Shown: positions 17,547-24,998, counted from the first letter of the stretch. The stretch: 64,000 nt of DNA from Arcticibacterium luteifluviistationis (GCF_003258705.1 NZ_CP029480.1:5146001-5210000); one strand, 5' to 3'. Numbers and translations are program-made. Notes: generated from the letters alone by a model not told the origin.

Positions 17547-18329
17547 TTACTGCTCAAAAACAACACTTCTTTGAGGGTTTTTCTTGTACTTGTTTTTTGG
17601 AGTAATCGCTATCTTCGCAGTAGAACGATAATTCCTATTGTTTGGATTTAGCATATACTCTACTTGATACTCAATCATTTTTTCAAAAGGAATAAGGAAA
17701 TCCTTAGTCTCACAATTTTCCAAGCCACCTTCCTTAAGTAAATTTAAGACCGTATAAACTGACTCAATAGTACTAAGACAAAGAGCATCTGGCTGCTGCT
17801 TGATAATAAATTTTGATGTAATCTTATTATCAAAACTCACTCTTTTTAGCTTTTGCAGGTTCTTACTCAGTTTAAGCATTTTGCGGGCACAGGGCCATGT
17901 TCCATCCAGAAGGAAGATGTATGGCTTATCACCCATAAATGAAATCATTTCTGAACTTTTCCTTACCGATAAGTTGAAACTATCTTTCCCAGGATAAAGT
18001 AAAAAAGAGTCATTTTGTTCCTCATTCAGTATTTCATTTACACGTTTATTATTGGTAAAATCAACACCAACTATAATTTCTGAATTCTCCAGCTGAAGCT
18101 TAGTCATATGCCCCGTTCCGCTTTTTTCTTTTTTGTACTCCTTAGGGTGCATAAGAATAATAAAACGAGTCTTAGTCTGGAAAGGCTTGAGGTGTTTACA
18201 AATACATGAACTTGAGGCTCGCATACATTTGTAACATTTGATTCTTGAATTTTCTATTTCTACTTGCAAATTGAGTCCCTCTTCTTTTGTCTGATTCTGA
18301 CTGAGGTTTAGCGTTGAATGATTTTCCAC
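17547..18329 (-). CDS. DTW-domain protein, probable tRNA-uridine aminocarboxypropyltransferase
   Basis: A 260-residue cytoplasmic protein of the DTW family. Family members characterised in bacteria (TapT/YfiP) transfer the aminocarboxypropyl group of SAM to uridine 47 of tRNA. A Cys-rich opening CYKCMRASSSCICKHLK (about residues 33-49) is the family's zinc-knuckle-like start. ILMHPKEYKKEKSGTGHM is the conserved HPxE region, and LLDGTWPCARKML (about 139-152) is the DTW signature, here with Gly before Thr-Trp. LSTIESV completes the motif set. The first 30 residues are non-conserved. Family call is firm; the exact modified nucleotide is inferred. Confidence 0.87.
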   Translation of the reverse strand: MENHSTLNLSQNQTKEEGLNLQVEIENSRIKCYKCMRASSSCICKHLKPFQTKTRFIILMHPKEYKKEKSGTGHMTKLQLENSEIIVGVDFTNNKRVNEILNEEQNDSFLLYPGKDSFNLSVRKSSEMISFMGDKPYIFLLDGTWPCARKMLKLSKNLQKLKRVSFDNKITSKFIIKQQPDALCLSTIESVYTVLNLLKEGGLENCETKDFLIPFEKMIEYQVEYMLNPNNRNYRSTAKIAITPKNKYKKNPQRSVVFEQ

Positions 18330-18384
18330 TCTCGCAAAGTATTCTAAGACCTTTATATATTCAAAACTTAAGCTGCTTTTTCTT

Positions 18385-18479
18385 CTCCCCTTAGCGGAAT
18401 CAGCATTTACTTTTATGGCTTTTAATTCTCCCTCATTAACACCGCAGAGTCCACGAGCTAGGCTCCGCTAAGAGAAAAC
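18385..18479. repeat. Palindromic repeat family I, copy B
   Basis: Starts with CCCCTTAGCGGAATC, has a spacer containing TTTACTTTTATGGC and CTCCCTCATTAACACC, and ends with CGCAGAGTCCACGAGCTAG and CTCCGCTAAGAGAAAA. The same order of blocks recurs in copies C and D. It lies between two minus-strand genes. Confidence 0.78.
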
Positions 18480-18507
18480 GTTCAGCTAGCTTTTCGCCAT
18501 TTCCTAT

Positions 18508-19137
18508 TTACAATCTTCCTTCCTCAAAATCTTTAAAAGTCTTTAAACTCATTGTCAAAGCTTCTGCTGGATAAATTTCATAATTATATGACATAGTTCG
18601 TGCTGGTAAATTATATTCCGGTATTTGTTGAATTATAAAAAGATAATCCTTGTAAGAGATTTCAATGTATTTATCTTCAAAAAGGTAAGTACTCAATTCT
18701 CCATCCTCTACATTTTTTACAACTTTTATTTTTTCTCCATCTTCATTCCTGAATGCAATTGAAATCATTTCAACATTAGCCCCTCCGATAAGAAATTTAT
18801 CGAAATCTTTTCCTACAAATAGATTTCCGTCAAGTATTTGTTTTTTGCTCTCAAAACCTTCCAAAGTAAATGAATCCTTCTTTACCCAATCAGGTTTGTC
18901 CACTTTTCTAAGAATTTCTTTAGATTCTAATGTTTCATCCTTATCTATATTTGCGTTGTGTTTACTCCAAAAGAAAAAGCTACCAAAAGTAGCGAAGATT
19001 AATAGTATAGAAATCAAAAAACTCGTACGTGCTTTTCCCCTTTCATTATTTCCCCAAAAATCTACAATTGTTAATAAGAAGCTATATATCGAAGCTAAAC
19101 TTCCCAGGATCCCTAGTACAAATGCAATATCTATCAT
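18508..19137 (-). CDS. Membrane protein of unknown function
   Basis: A 209-residue protein I do not recognise. Two transmembrane helices lie at the N-terminus (about residues 3-27 and 38-57, separated by a WGNNERGKA cytoplasmic or periplasmic loop), followed by a hydrophilic beta-rich domain of 150 residues with no known motif. It sits between repeat copies B and C, on the same strand as the next three accessory genes. The base composition is visibly more AT-rich than that of the metabolic genes. It could be a membrane partner of the adjacent 196-residue protein, which also combines one or two helices with a soluble part. That link rests on position only. Confidence 0.65.
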   Translation of the reverse strand: MIDIAFVLGILGSLASIYSFLLTIVDFWGNNERGKARTSFLISILLIFATFGSFFFWSKHNANIDKDETLESKEILRKVDKPDWVKKDSFTLEGFESKKQILDGNLFVGKDFDKFLIGGANVEMISIAFRNEDGEKIKVVKNVEDGELSTYLFEDKYIEISYKDYLFIIQQIPEYNLPARTMSYNYEIYPAEALTMSLKTFKDFEEGRL

Positions 19138-19148
19138 ACTTATAATTT

Positions 19149-19260
19149 CCTCCCGCAGAGTATTATCGCCAGAACGGACTTGGCATTTACTTTGATGGCT
19201 TTACTAACTCTCCCTCATTAAACACCGTAGAGTCCCCGGACCAAACTCTATTAGGAGAAA
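19149..19260. repeat. Palindromic repeat family I, copy C (overlaps a coding end)
   Basis: Blocks as in copy B: CCCGCAGAGTATTATCGCC, GGCATTTACTTTGATGGC, CTCCCTCATTAAACACCG, TAGAGTCCCCGGACC and ACTCTATTAGGAGAAA. Its right half (19187-19260) is read through as the last 24 codons of the gene upstream on the minus strand. Confidence 0.75.
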
Positions 19261-19777
19261 CAATTTCAATACTATCAGTTTCTGTCGTTAAATTAACCAA
19301 TTCTTTAACTTTCTCTCTATGGTGTTCTATTATGCCAAGTTCTATTAAATCATTAAGCTTTTCATTTCGTTTGTTTTTTGGCCTTATATCTAATGCTTCC
19401 AGAATCATCATGTTTTCCAACTTTTGATCATACTCGATTTTCAAATTAGATGTATTTGGTAAATTAACTCCGATTAAAAGCCCTACAAATGCAGCTGCTA
19501 TAGGAGCTAAAAAAGGCATTAACGATTTAAATAAATGCCAAATAGTGATTTCCTTTTTTTGCTTTAATTCTTCTATTTTCAATTTAAGGTCAACCTTCTG
19601 TGAAATATATTTAAGAATTTTATCTGGGCTCTGTTTTGACAGCTTTTCAAGAACTTCTTTATCAAGCAGATTTAGAGCCTCCTCTATTTCAGCAATTTCA
19701 GCCTTTTTACCACGAAATGATTCATTAATTGCTTCAAGAAGCAAAGTGATATTTTGTAAAATATAATCTGAATGCAT
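19187..19777 (-). CDS. Coiled-coil/membrane protein of unknown function
   Basis: A 196-residue protein of no known family. An N-terminal helical, charged segment (about 1-85, with heptad-like KAEIAEIEEALNLLDKEVLE and KLKIEELKQKKE) is probably coiled coil. A hydrophobic helix follows at about 88-108 (MPFLAPIAAAFVGLLIGV), then a second soluble helical part. The C-terminus from RVWSGDSTVFNEGELVKPSK is encoded by repeat copy C, so the original end of the protein has probably been replaced or extended by the repeat. The ATG at 19777 is preferred to a TTG at 19795. It lies between repeat copies C and D in a run of minus-strand accessory genes. Confidence 0.62.
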   Translation of the reverse strand: MHSDYILQNITLLLEAINESFRGKKAEIAEIEEALNLLDKEVLEKLSKQSPDKILKYISQKVDLKLKIEELKQKKEITIWHLFKSLMPFLAPIAAAFVGLLIGVNLPNTSNLKIEYDQKLENMMILEALDIRPKNKRNEKLNDLIELGIIEHHREKVKELVNLTTETDSIEIVSPNRVWSGDSTVFNEGELVKPSK

Positions 19778-19840
19778 CCTATTTATTAAGTTCAATCAAG
19801 TAAACTTTTTTTAACTATAAAGTTTGACTCACTTTAACAA

Positions 19841-19936
19841 AGTCTTGCCTCAACGGACTTTTATTTCCTTTTATGGCTTGACTAACGTTCTTTCTTAACA
19901 CCGCAGAGTCCGCAAGCGAGACTCTGCTAAGAGAAA
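19841..19936. repeat. Palindromic repeat family I, copy D
   Basis: Blocks GTCTTGCCTCAACGGACTT, TTCCTTTTATGGC, TTCTTAACACCGCAGAGTCC and GCGAGACTCTGCTAAGAGAA. The right arm CGCAGAGTCCGCAAGCGAGACTCTGC is near-palindromic on its own. It ends 10 nt before the stop codon of the DUF262 gene, so it is in terminator position for that gene. Confidence 0.8.
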
Positions 19937-19945
19937 AAGCATTAT

Positions 19946-20995
19946 TTATTTCAAAAGTAAGTTTTCAATGGCAAAATTTCTTAATAATCTTTCTTTACGA
20001 TTATTAACTCCCTCTTTGGCCGCAAGTTTATAATCCTCAGGTGCGTTCTCTTCAAATTGTAGCAACTTTTCTTTTAAGTGACTTTTAGACATTTCGAGAA
20101 CCGCTTCTAAGTTATTATATAATACAATTACTAATGTGAAAAAATTAGCTTTGTTATACAAATAACTAGTTTTTCTAAATTTCAAAGAATTATATAGTAT
20201 CCCAACACGATTTAATTTATCAACAATTGCATCTTTACTTTCAAAGCTTTCTTTGTATTCGTCCAAGATTGAATCTTTAATATTTCTATTAAAAATCCCA
20301 CGTTCAGCAGTTCCTAAAATATTTAAGGCAAACATTAAATGTACTTTCCTTGAAATCTCATAAGGAGTAAAAATTGGTCTTTCAATTATTAACTCTCTAA
20401 ACTGAAAAAAATCAACTGACTTTGCCCAAATCTTAAATTCTTCAGGAATTCCTGTATCTAAGATCTTCTTACTATCTGCATCAAACGAAATCTCATTAGA
20501 AATCAGTTTGGCAACGAGCATAAATTCAGATGACGCATATTCACTTGCGAGCTTCTCAATTTTAGTCAAGCTATAAAATGTTCTGTTTAGTCGTTGAAAT
20601 ATATCGATAATTTGCGGATCATCGCTTTCCATATCAAGTTCTATTATTGCAATTTCATATTTCAAAAAATTATCTCTGTCCTCCTTTGATAACTCGCGAT
20701 AATATTTTCCGTCTACTTTAAATTCATTGTCAATAAATTCTAAAATTGAATTCATCCTTTGCTGACCATCAACAACCACCGAAGTGGTAGTTAATTCTTC
20801 AGCGTTAAGTTCACCTTTTGCAAGGAAAATTTGAGGAAAAGGAAAGCCTAAAAGAATAGTTTTAATAAAATCAACCTTATGTAACGTCCTCCAAACAAGA
20901 TTCCTCTGAAATGGTGGTGACAAGATTAATTTATCTCTCTTTATTTCACTTACTAAATCCACTAGTTGCCTAGCTCTAACTTGATACTTTATCAT
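19946..20995 (-). CDS. Stand-alone DUF262 (ParB/Srx-fold) protein
   Basis: A 349-residue protein with the DUF262 domain in the first 160 residues: PPFQRNLVW (27-35), the DGQQR signature (76-80, in VVDGQQRMNSI), a YEIAIIEL strand, and IIDIFQRLNRTF. DUF262 is the GmrS-type NTP-binding/endonuclease-associated domain of modification-dependent restriction systems. The usual C-terminal DUF1524 HNH nuclease domain is not visible; the remaining 190 residues are helical and unassigned. Its ATG shares one base with the stop of the upstream nucleotidyltransferase-like gene (TAATG), which points to coupled translation of the pair. A palindromic repeat begins 10 nt after its stop. A defence or DNA-related role is inference. 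Confidence 0.85.
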   Translation of the reverse strand: MIKYQVRARQLVDLVSEIKRDKLILSPPFQRNLVWRTLHKVDFIKTILLGFPFPQIFLAKGELNAEELTTTSVVVDGQQRMNSILEFIDNEFKVDGKYYRELSKEDRDNFLKYEIAIIELDMESDDPQIIDIFQRLNRTFYSLTKIEKLASEYASSEFMLVAKLISNEISFDADSKKILDTGIPEEFKIWAKSVDFFQFRELIIERPIFTPYEISRKVHLMFALNILGTAERGIFNRNIKDSILDEYKESFESKDAIVDKLNRVGILYNSLKFRKTSYLYNKANFFTLVIVLYNNLEAVLEMSKSHLKEKLLQFEENAPEDYKLAAKEGVNNRKERLLRNFAIENLLLK

Positions 20996-21570
20996 TATAT
21001 TTTTTTAAAAAAATCAATACTGTCCGCCTGCTTAAACTCAAAAAACTTAGGACTTAAATAAATCCCAGCGTTTATTGACTTAAATAACTCGAAATGCTTC
21101 TCTGATAATTTATTGAAAAAATTAAACCACATTCTTTTCGCTTTACAACTCGGCATAAGGTCTGGTCTAAAAATACCCTTATTTATGTAACTTCTATACG
21201 ATTTAAACTTACTATCCCCATCTCTTGTTCGTTCAAAACTTGAAAGATCTTTAAACCCTTTTGTTTCCATTAGTACTATTTCGCAATAACTAACAAAAAG
21301 CTCTTTACTTATTATCGAAACGTCCAAATCAGATTCTCCTGGCTTGAATTCTTGTTTTTTGTAATAACTATAACCAGTTTTTGACGAACCTGCGACTTGA
21401 ACACTAGTTATTGGTACTTCGAAATTATTGGCAATAGAGTTCATTATATCAAATTCTAGCTCTTCCTTTCCTATAAATACATTAGTAGGAAACGAAAGAT
21501 ATATCTTCCTAGCAATCATTTCATTTCTAAGTTTCTGATCCACTCCCAAGTTGATTCCTTCCCTATACAT
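20995..21570 (-). CDS. Minimal nucleotidyltransferase-like protein coupled to DUF262
   Basis: A 191-residue protein with the signature of polymerase-beta-fold nucleotidyltransferases: VQVAGSSKTGYSYYKKQ with G61-S62, a spacer, then GESDLDVSII with D81 and D83 as the metal-binding acidic pair. The GS-to-DxD distance (about 19 residues) is longer than in classical minimal nucleotidyltransferases but similar to some CD-NTase or kanamycin-type members. No third carboxylate can be assigned with confidence; RPDLMPS near 135 is a candidate. The C-terminal half is helical. Its stop shares a base with the DUF262 start. It could transfer a nucleotide to a protein or RNA, make a signal nucleotide, or act as an antitoxin-like regulator; the sequence does not decide between these. 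Confidence 0.72.
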   Translation of the reverse strand: MYREGINLGVDQKLRNEMIARKIYLSFPTNVFIGKEELEFDIMNSIANNFEVPITSVQVAGSSKTGYSYYKKQEFKPGESDLDVSIISKELFVSYCEIVLMETKGFKDLSSFERTRDGDSKFKSYRSYINKGIFRPDLMPSCKAKRMWFNFFNKLSEKHFELFKSINAGIYLSPKFFEFKQADSIDFFKKI

Positions 21571-21664
21571 GCCTATTTAATTAGCGTTAACTTTGTTACC
21601 CCACGCAAAATACCCATTCCCACCCAATAAAATCCCTCACTCTCAATAAATTGATTATTCGGTC

Positions 21665-21691
21665 ATAGGGGTAAAAGCTTTCTTGTTTGTC
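21665..21691 (+). promoter_or_regulatory. ECF-type promoter for the outer-membrane protein/S41 peptidase pair
   Basis: ATAGGGG (21665-21671), 17 nt, GTC (21689-21691) within TTTGTCT. The same elements and spacing occur at the sigma-factor locus about 16 kb away. The start codon is 26 nt downstream of the GTC. Confidence 0.62.
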
Positions 21692-21716
21692 TTCTTTCTG
21701 AACGCAATAAATAAGA

Positions 21717-22481
21717 ATGAAGATTTTAAAGATAATATCACTTTTAGTACTCGCCAGTTTCACCGCTTTTGCACAGCAAGAAAGCAGCCTAAGTTTAGAC
21801 TTAGGGGTAAACAAAGGCTATTTTAAAGACAATGTATTCTCCCCAGTAAACTACCGCAGCAGCGGTACCGCCTTTGGAGTGGAATACAGAAAAGTCAAAC
21901 AAAACAATGACATTTTCTTAGCCAAGTTTAGCGGAGCTATTTCAACACTAAACTCCGATTTTTCGTCCTATTTTATCACAGACGATTATCAAGTAAATTT
22001 GGAACTGGGTTATTTGAAAAATGTTAGAAATAAGGCTCTTAGTGTAAACGTAGGTGGGCAGTTGCACTCCTACATAAACGCTGATTTATTTGACGGCACC
22101 GAAGCCATCACTTTCTTTAGCAATCATAGTTTGGAAGCCGCTGCCATTCTGAATTATACCTTTAAAACTAAGCACAGTTTTGAGAGTAAATTAAGTATTC
22201 CGTTGGTGGCTTATATGGTACGCCCACAATACTCCGGCTGGGATAAATACATTTCTGATAATTCTGATAAAGCAGCCAAAATCATTTTATACGACCGAGG
22301 CAAGTTCACCTCGCTCAATGATTTTAAAGCCATAAACTGGCAAGCTAAATATAGCTATCAGCTTGGGCCAAAAATGGCGGTAGGTCTCTCCTATCAATTT
22401 AGGTATTACAGCACCGAAATCCCTGGCAAAACAACGATAGCAAACAATCATTTAAACTTTACCACCAACTTTAAACTCTAG
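21717..22481 (+). CDS. Outer-membrane beta-barrel protein, function unknown
   Basis: A 254-residue exported protein (signal peptide 1-19, cut after AFA) whose mature part alternates amphipathic strands and turns, ending with NNHLNFTTNFKL. The terminal aromatic and Leu are typical of an outer-membrane barrel C-terminus. Recurrent aromatic strands (YQVNLELGYLKNV, AKYSYQLGPKMAVGLSYQFRYY) fit an 8- to 10-strand barrel. It has no close named family. An ATAGGGG-N17-GTC promoter lies just upstream, linking it to the ECF sigma factor at 5021. An S41 protease lipoprotein gene follows 6 nt downstream and is almost certainly cotranscribed. Confidence 0.75.
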   Translation: MKILKIISLLVLASFTAFAQQESSLSLDLGVNKGYFKDNVFSPVNYRSSGTAFGVEYRKVKQNNDIFLAKFSGAISTLNSDFSSYFITDDYQVNLELGYLKNVRNKALSVNVGGQLHSYINADLFDGTEAITFFSNHSLEAAAILNYTFKTKHSFESKLSIPLVAYMVRPQYSGWDKYISDNSDKAAKIILYDRGKFTSLNDFKAINWQAKYSYQLGPKMAVGLSYQFRYYSTEIPGKTTIANNHLNFTTNFKL

Positions 22482-22487
22482 TCTGCC

Positions 22488-23540
22488 ATGAAAAAAGGAA
22501 TAATATTTATAGCAATAATCAGTACGTTTTTCTCTTGCGAAAAAATGTTCATTGGCGAGGATGCAGTCAATAATCCAGAAGAAAACTTTGAACTATTTTG
22601 GAATGATTTTGACCAACATTATAGTCTTTTTCAAATACGAGGCTGGGACTGGGACAGCGTTTATGCCGCCCACAGACCTATGATTAACATGCAAACCACG
22701 GAGCAAGAGCTTTTTGATACTTTCAAAAGCATGGTGGCTTACCTGGACGACTCCCACACTTTTGTGGCGAGGGTTCATAACAACTTCAATCGTGACCTAG
22801 ATTTTTATGCTTCTGGCTCAGAAGATGACAAGCAAGTAGAAAAAGAATTCAGCGTGGATTTGGTCAAAGAAAAATACCTGGAAAACCTAAAAGATATTCC
22901 GCACGAAGAGGAGGAAAGCCAGTATTTTTACGGAAACATTAAAGACCAAGACATAGGTTATTTATATCTGTCAAATATTGGTTTGGAAGACCATGACTTC
23001 ATGGATGATGTTCTAAAAGATATTGGCAGTAACAAAGCCATGATTTTAGACATCAGAAGCAATGGCGGTGGCGAAGATGTGCTGGCTCAGGCCATAGCAG
23101 GGAGGTTTGCCGATAAAAGAAAGTTGGTTTACACGGTTCAAGACCGGAATGGCCCAAAGCACTCCGATTTCTCCGAAAAAAGAGAATATTACACCGAAGT
23201 AAAGGGCAAAGAACACTACGACAAACCGCTCATAGTACTCACCGACAAAATCACCGTGAGTGCCGCAGAAATACTCCTTTTACATTTGAGAGCCTTTGAT
23301 AAGGTCACTTTTATGGGTACAGAAACGTCTGGCGATTTTTCAGATACGAGTATGCGAAGGTTTCTTCCAAATGGCTTTCAGTATCAATACTCCATCATGC
23401 AGTTTTTACTGCCAGATGGCAGTAGCCTTGACGGCATAGGCCATATCCCGGATATTTATATCAGAAATAGCGAAGTCAATATTTTAGCTGGAAATGATAA
23501 AGTGATGGAAAAGGCGATTGAGTTTATAAGTGGGCTTTAG
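22488..23540 (+). CDS. S41-family (C-terminal processing-type) protease lipoprotein
   Basis: A 350-residue lipoprotein (signal ending STFFSC, Cys at residue 17) with an S41 peptidase domain. A tricorn-like N-terminal helical part holds the DDSHTFV turn. DIRSNGGGEDVLAQAIAGRF (about residues 188-207) is the S41 substrate loop, and the nucleophile is S258 in KITVSAAEILLL. GDFSDT and PDIYIR complete the family pattern. No PDZ domain is evident, so this is the short form. It probably cleaves periplasmic or outer-membrane substrates. It is separated by 6 nt from the barrel gene in front and is followed by a hairpin-containing repeat that can terminate transcription. Confidence 0.9.
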   Translation: MKKGIIFIAIISTFFSCEKMFIGEDAVNNPEENFELFWNDFDQHYSLFQIRGWDWDSVYAAHRPMINMQTTEQELFDTFKSMVAYLDDSHTFVARVHNNFNRDLDFYASGSEDDKQVEKEFSVDLVKEKYLENLKDIPHEEEESQYFYGNIKDQDIGYLYLSNIGLEDHDFMDDVLKDIGSNKAMILDIRSNGGGEDVLAQAIAGRFADKRKLVYTVQDRNGPKHSDFSEKREYYTEVKGKEHYDKPLIVLTDKITVSAAEILLLHLRAFDKVTFMGTETSGDFSDTSMRRFLPNGFQYQYSIMQFLLPDGSSLDGIGHIPDIYIRNSEVNILAGNDKVMEKAIEFISGL

Positions 23541-23595
23541 AACACCACCACAAAATTAGTAGCTCCGCAGAACTCAATAAAGAATAAGTAATTAT

Positions 23596-23696
23596 CTCCG
23601 CTTGCAGAGTCTCGCCCTGGCGGACTCTGCACTTTTTAAGCTACTGTTTCCTATCCCATGACGTAGAGTCCGCTAGAGAGAGGCTGCTAAGGGAAA
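23596..23696. repeat. Palindromic repeat family I, copy E, probable terminator
   Basis: The left arm at 23604-23630 is a strong hairpin (GCAGAGTC paired with GACTCTGC, with inner CGCC/GGCG), followed by ACTTTTT. The right arm GTAGAGTCCGCTAGAGAGAG and GCTGCTAAGGGAAA closes the element. Position behind the S41 gene suggests use as an intrinsic terminator. Confidence 0.78.
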
Positions 23697-23725
23697 TATT
23701 CTTTAATGGCAGTTCGTTCATTCTA

Positions 23726-24421
23726 TTATTTTGATGACTTGAATTTAGGTACGAAGTAATTCAAGCAGTAAAGCATTATCCCATAAGTAAAGATGAGGGT
23801 AGGCATATTGGTATTAAAACTTAAATCAAATTCGGGAATATTGAATAATGTTCTAAAAGAACGAGTGGCTATAAGCAGCATAAAAACAATTCCGTATACA
23901 AAAACAGATACAATAGCGACTTTGTTTTTAATGGTTCTCGTAATCCCTTTTTTTGTTTCTTCTCTAAAGAAATACCAAAGAACGAGCATGCTAAATATGG
24001 CTTCTATAGCAATAGCTAAATAAGGGTTTGAGGCATAAAGACCAAGGCCAGCCTCCATGGTATCTGCTCCAAAAAGGTGGTGCATATGACCTGAAAAGAA
24101 GTCCAAAATCAAATGGGCCAGTAATAATACTGCACTTACAAGACCAATTCGGGTGCTTTTAAACAAGGTTTTGCCAATGATAAATGCTAAAGCAAACCAA
24201 AACAGTTGTGGTAGTAAATCATGGCTATAAAGCATATCAACGACCATATTGCTTAGCGTGGCATCAAATGCATCACTTGGCTGAGTGCGTTCAATACCCA
24301 GATAATGAAAAATGAACCATAAGAAGTCCTGAAACTGAGATATTATTAAAAAATAGAGTAAGGTCCCTTTTGGAAACTTTTGCTTTGCTATTAATGCGGT
24401 AGTGAAATGTCCTGCTAACAT
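23726..24421 (-). CDS. Polytopic membrane protein of unknown function
   Basis: A 231-residue integral membrane protein with about six hydrophobic helices. A conserved-looking LAHLILDFFSGHMHHLFG segment (about residues 100-117) places His, Asp and two further His in or near a membrane helix, similar to the metal-binding pattern of YdjM-type membrane-bound hydrolases. I cannot confirm that membership. It is divergent from a HxlR-family regulator gene, with the two sharing an 82-bp region containing two direct repeats, so it is a likely target of that regulator. Confidence 0.68.
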   Translation of the reverse strand: MLAGHFTTALIAKQKFPKGTLLYFLIISQFQDFLWFIFHYLGIERTQPSDAFDATLSNMVVDMLYSHDLLPQLFWFALAFIIGKTLFKSTRIGLVSAVLLLAHLILDFFSGHMHHLFGADTMEAGLGLYASNPYLAIAIEAIFSMLVLWYFFREETKKGITRTIKNKVAIVSVFVYGIVFMLLIATRSFRTLFNIPEFDLSFNTNMPTLIFTYGIMLYCLNYFVPKFKSSK

Positions 24422-24433
24422 AGATTTTGTTTG

Positions 24434-24489
24434 TATTTTTGCTACTGATTTGAAAGTAAAAGTAGCTATTACTACTGATTCGATAGCAA
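24434..24489 (+). promoter_or_regulatory. Promoter box and tandem operator-like repeats in front of the HxlR gene
   Basis: TATTTTTG (24434-24441) matches TAnnTTTG and is followed directly by two direct repeats, CTACTGATTTGAAAGTAA (24442-24459) and CTACTGATTCGATAGCAA (24472-24489), 15 of 18 positions identical and starting 30 nt apart, about three helical turns. They would cover the start point for the HxlR gene and lie upstream of the divergent membrane-protein gene. Confidence 0.55.
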
Positions 24490-24503
24490 TAATTTAAGGA
24501 AAA

Positions 24504-24923
24504 ATGAATAATAATTTTCGTTCAGGATGTCCAATAGCCTCATCATTAGATGTGGTAGGCGATAAATGGTCTTTATTAATTATTAGAGATATGCTAATTC
24601 AGCATAAAAAGACCTTTAAAGAAATCTCCGATTCGGATGAGCGTATTGCTCCAAGCATATTATCAGCAAGGCTGAAACTGCTGGAATCTTATAAGTTGAT
24701 TACCAAAAGGAAGCTTCCTGAAAACAAAAAGGAGAACATTTATCTGTTAACAGAGAAAGGAATTGGTTTTGCTCCAATTATCATTGAGTTCAGCTTATGG
24801 GGCGATAGTTATATGAGAGAGTTCAATGAGATAGATAATATTGATGGCTTAAAAGCTGATAAATCTGTAATTATTGATACAGTTCAGAGCAATTATAAGT
24901 CAATGGTTAGTGAACTAGGGTAG
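24504..24923 (+). CDS. HxlR-family winged-helix transcriptional regulator
   Basis: A 139-residue DNA-binding protein of the HxlR family. The N-terminal Cys in GCPIASSLDVVGDKWSLLIIRD (residues 8-29) is the family's conserved first-helix Cys and a possible redox or electrophile sensor. The winged helix spans about 15-100 (IAPSILSARLKLLESYKLITKR, then wing KKENIYLLTEKG). The C-terminal 40 residues are probably the dimerisation helix. The upstream tandem repeats suggest autoregulation and control of the divergent membrane-protein gene. The inducer is unknown. Confidence 0.9.
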   Translation: MNNNFRSGCPIASSLDVVGDKWSLLIIRDMLIQHKKTFKEISDSDERIAPSILSARLKLLESYKLITKRKLPENKKENIYLLTEKGIGFAPIIIEFSLWGDSYMREFNEIDNIDGLKADKSVIIDTVQSNYKSMVSELG

Positions 24924-24956
24924 TTTTATCTATTTACTGCCAATTATTTGATGTTC

Positions 24957-24998
24957 ATCCTCCTGCGGAGTCTCGCGTAAGCGGAATCTGCTGAAGGG
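24957..24998. repeat. Palindromic repeat family I, copy F (half element)
   Basis: CATCCTCCTGCGGAGTCTCG followed by CGTAAGCGGAATCTGCTGAAG corresponds to one arm pair of the family. The second half of the element is missing. Confidence 0.65.

Noticed and set aside
18385-19936. Integron attC sites with a gene-cassette array
   Set aside because: The repeat position fits, but the canonical core sites (RYYYAAC/GTTRRRY) are not found in the expected places and no integrase gene is present. Kept only as an analogy.
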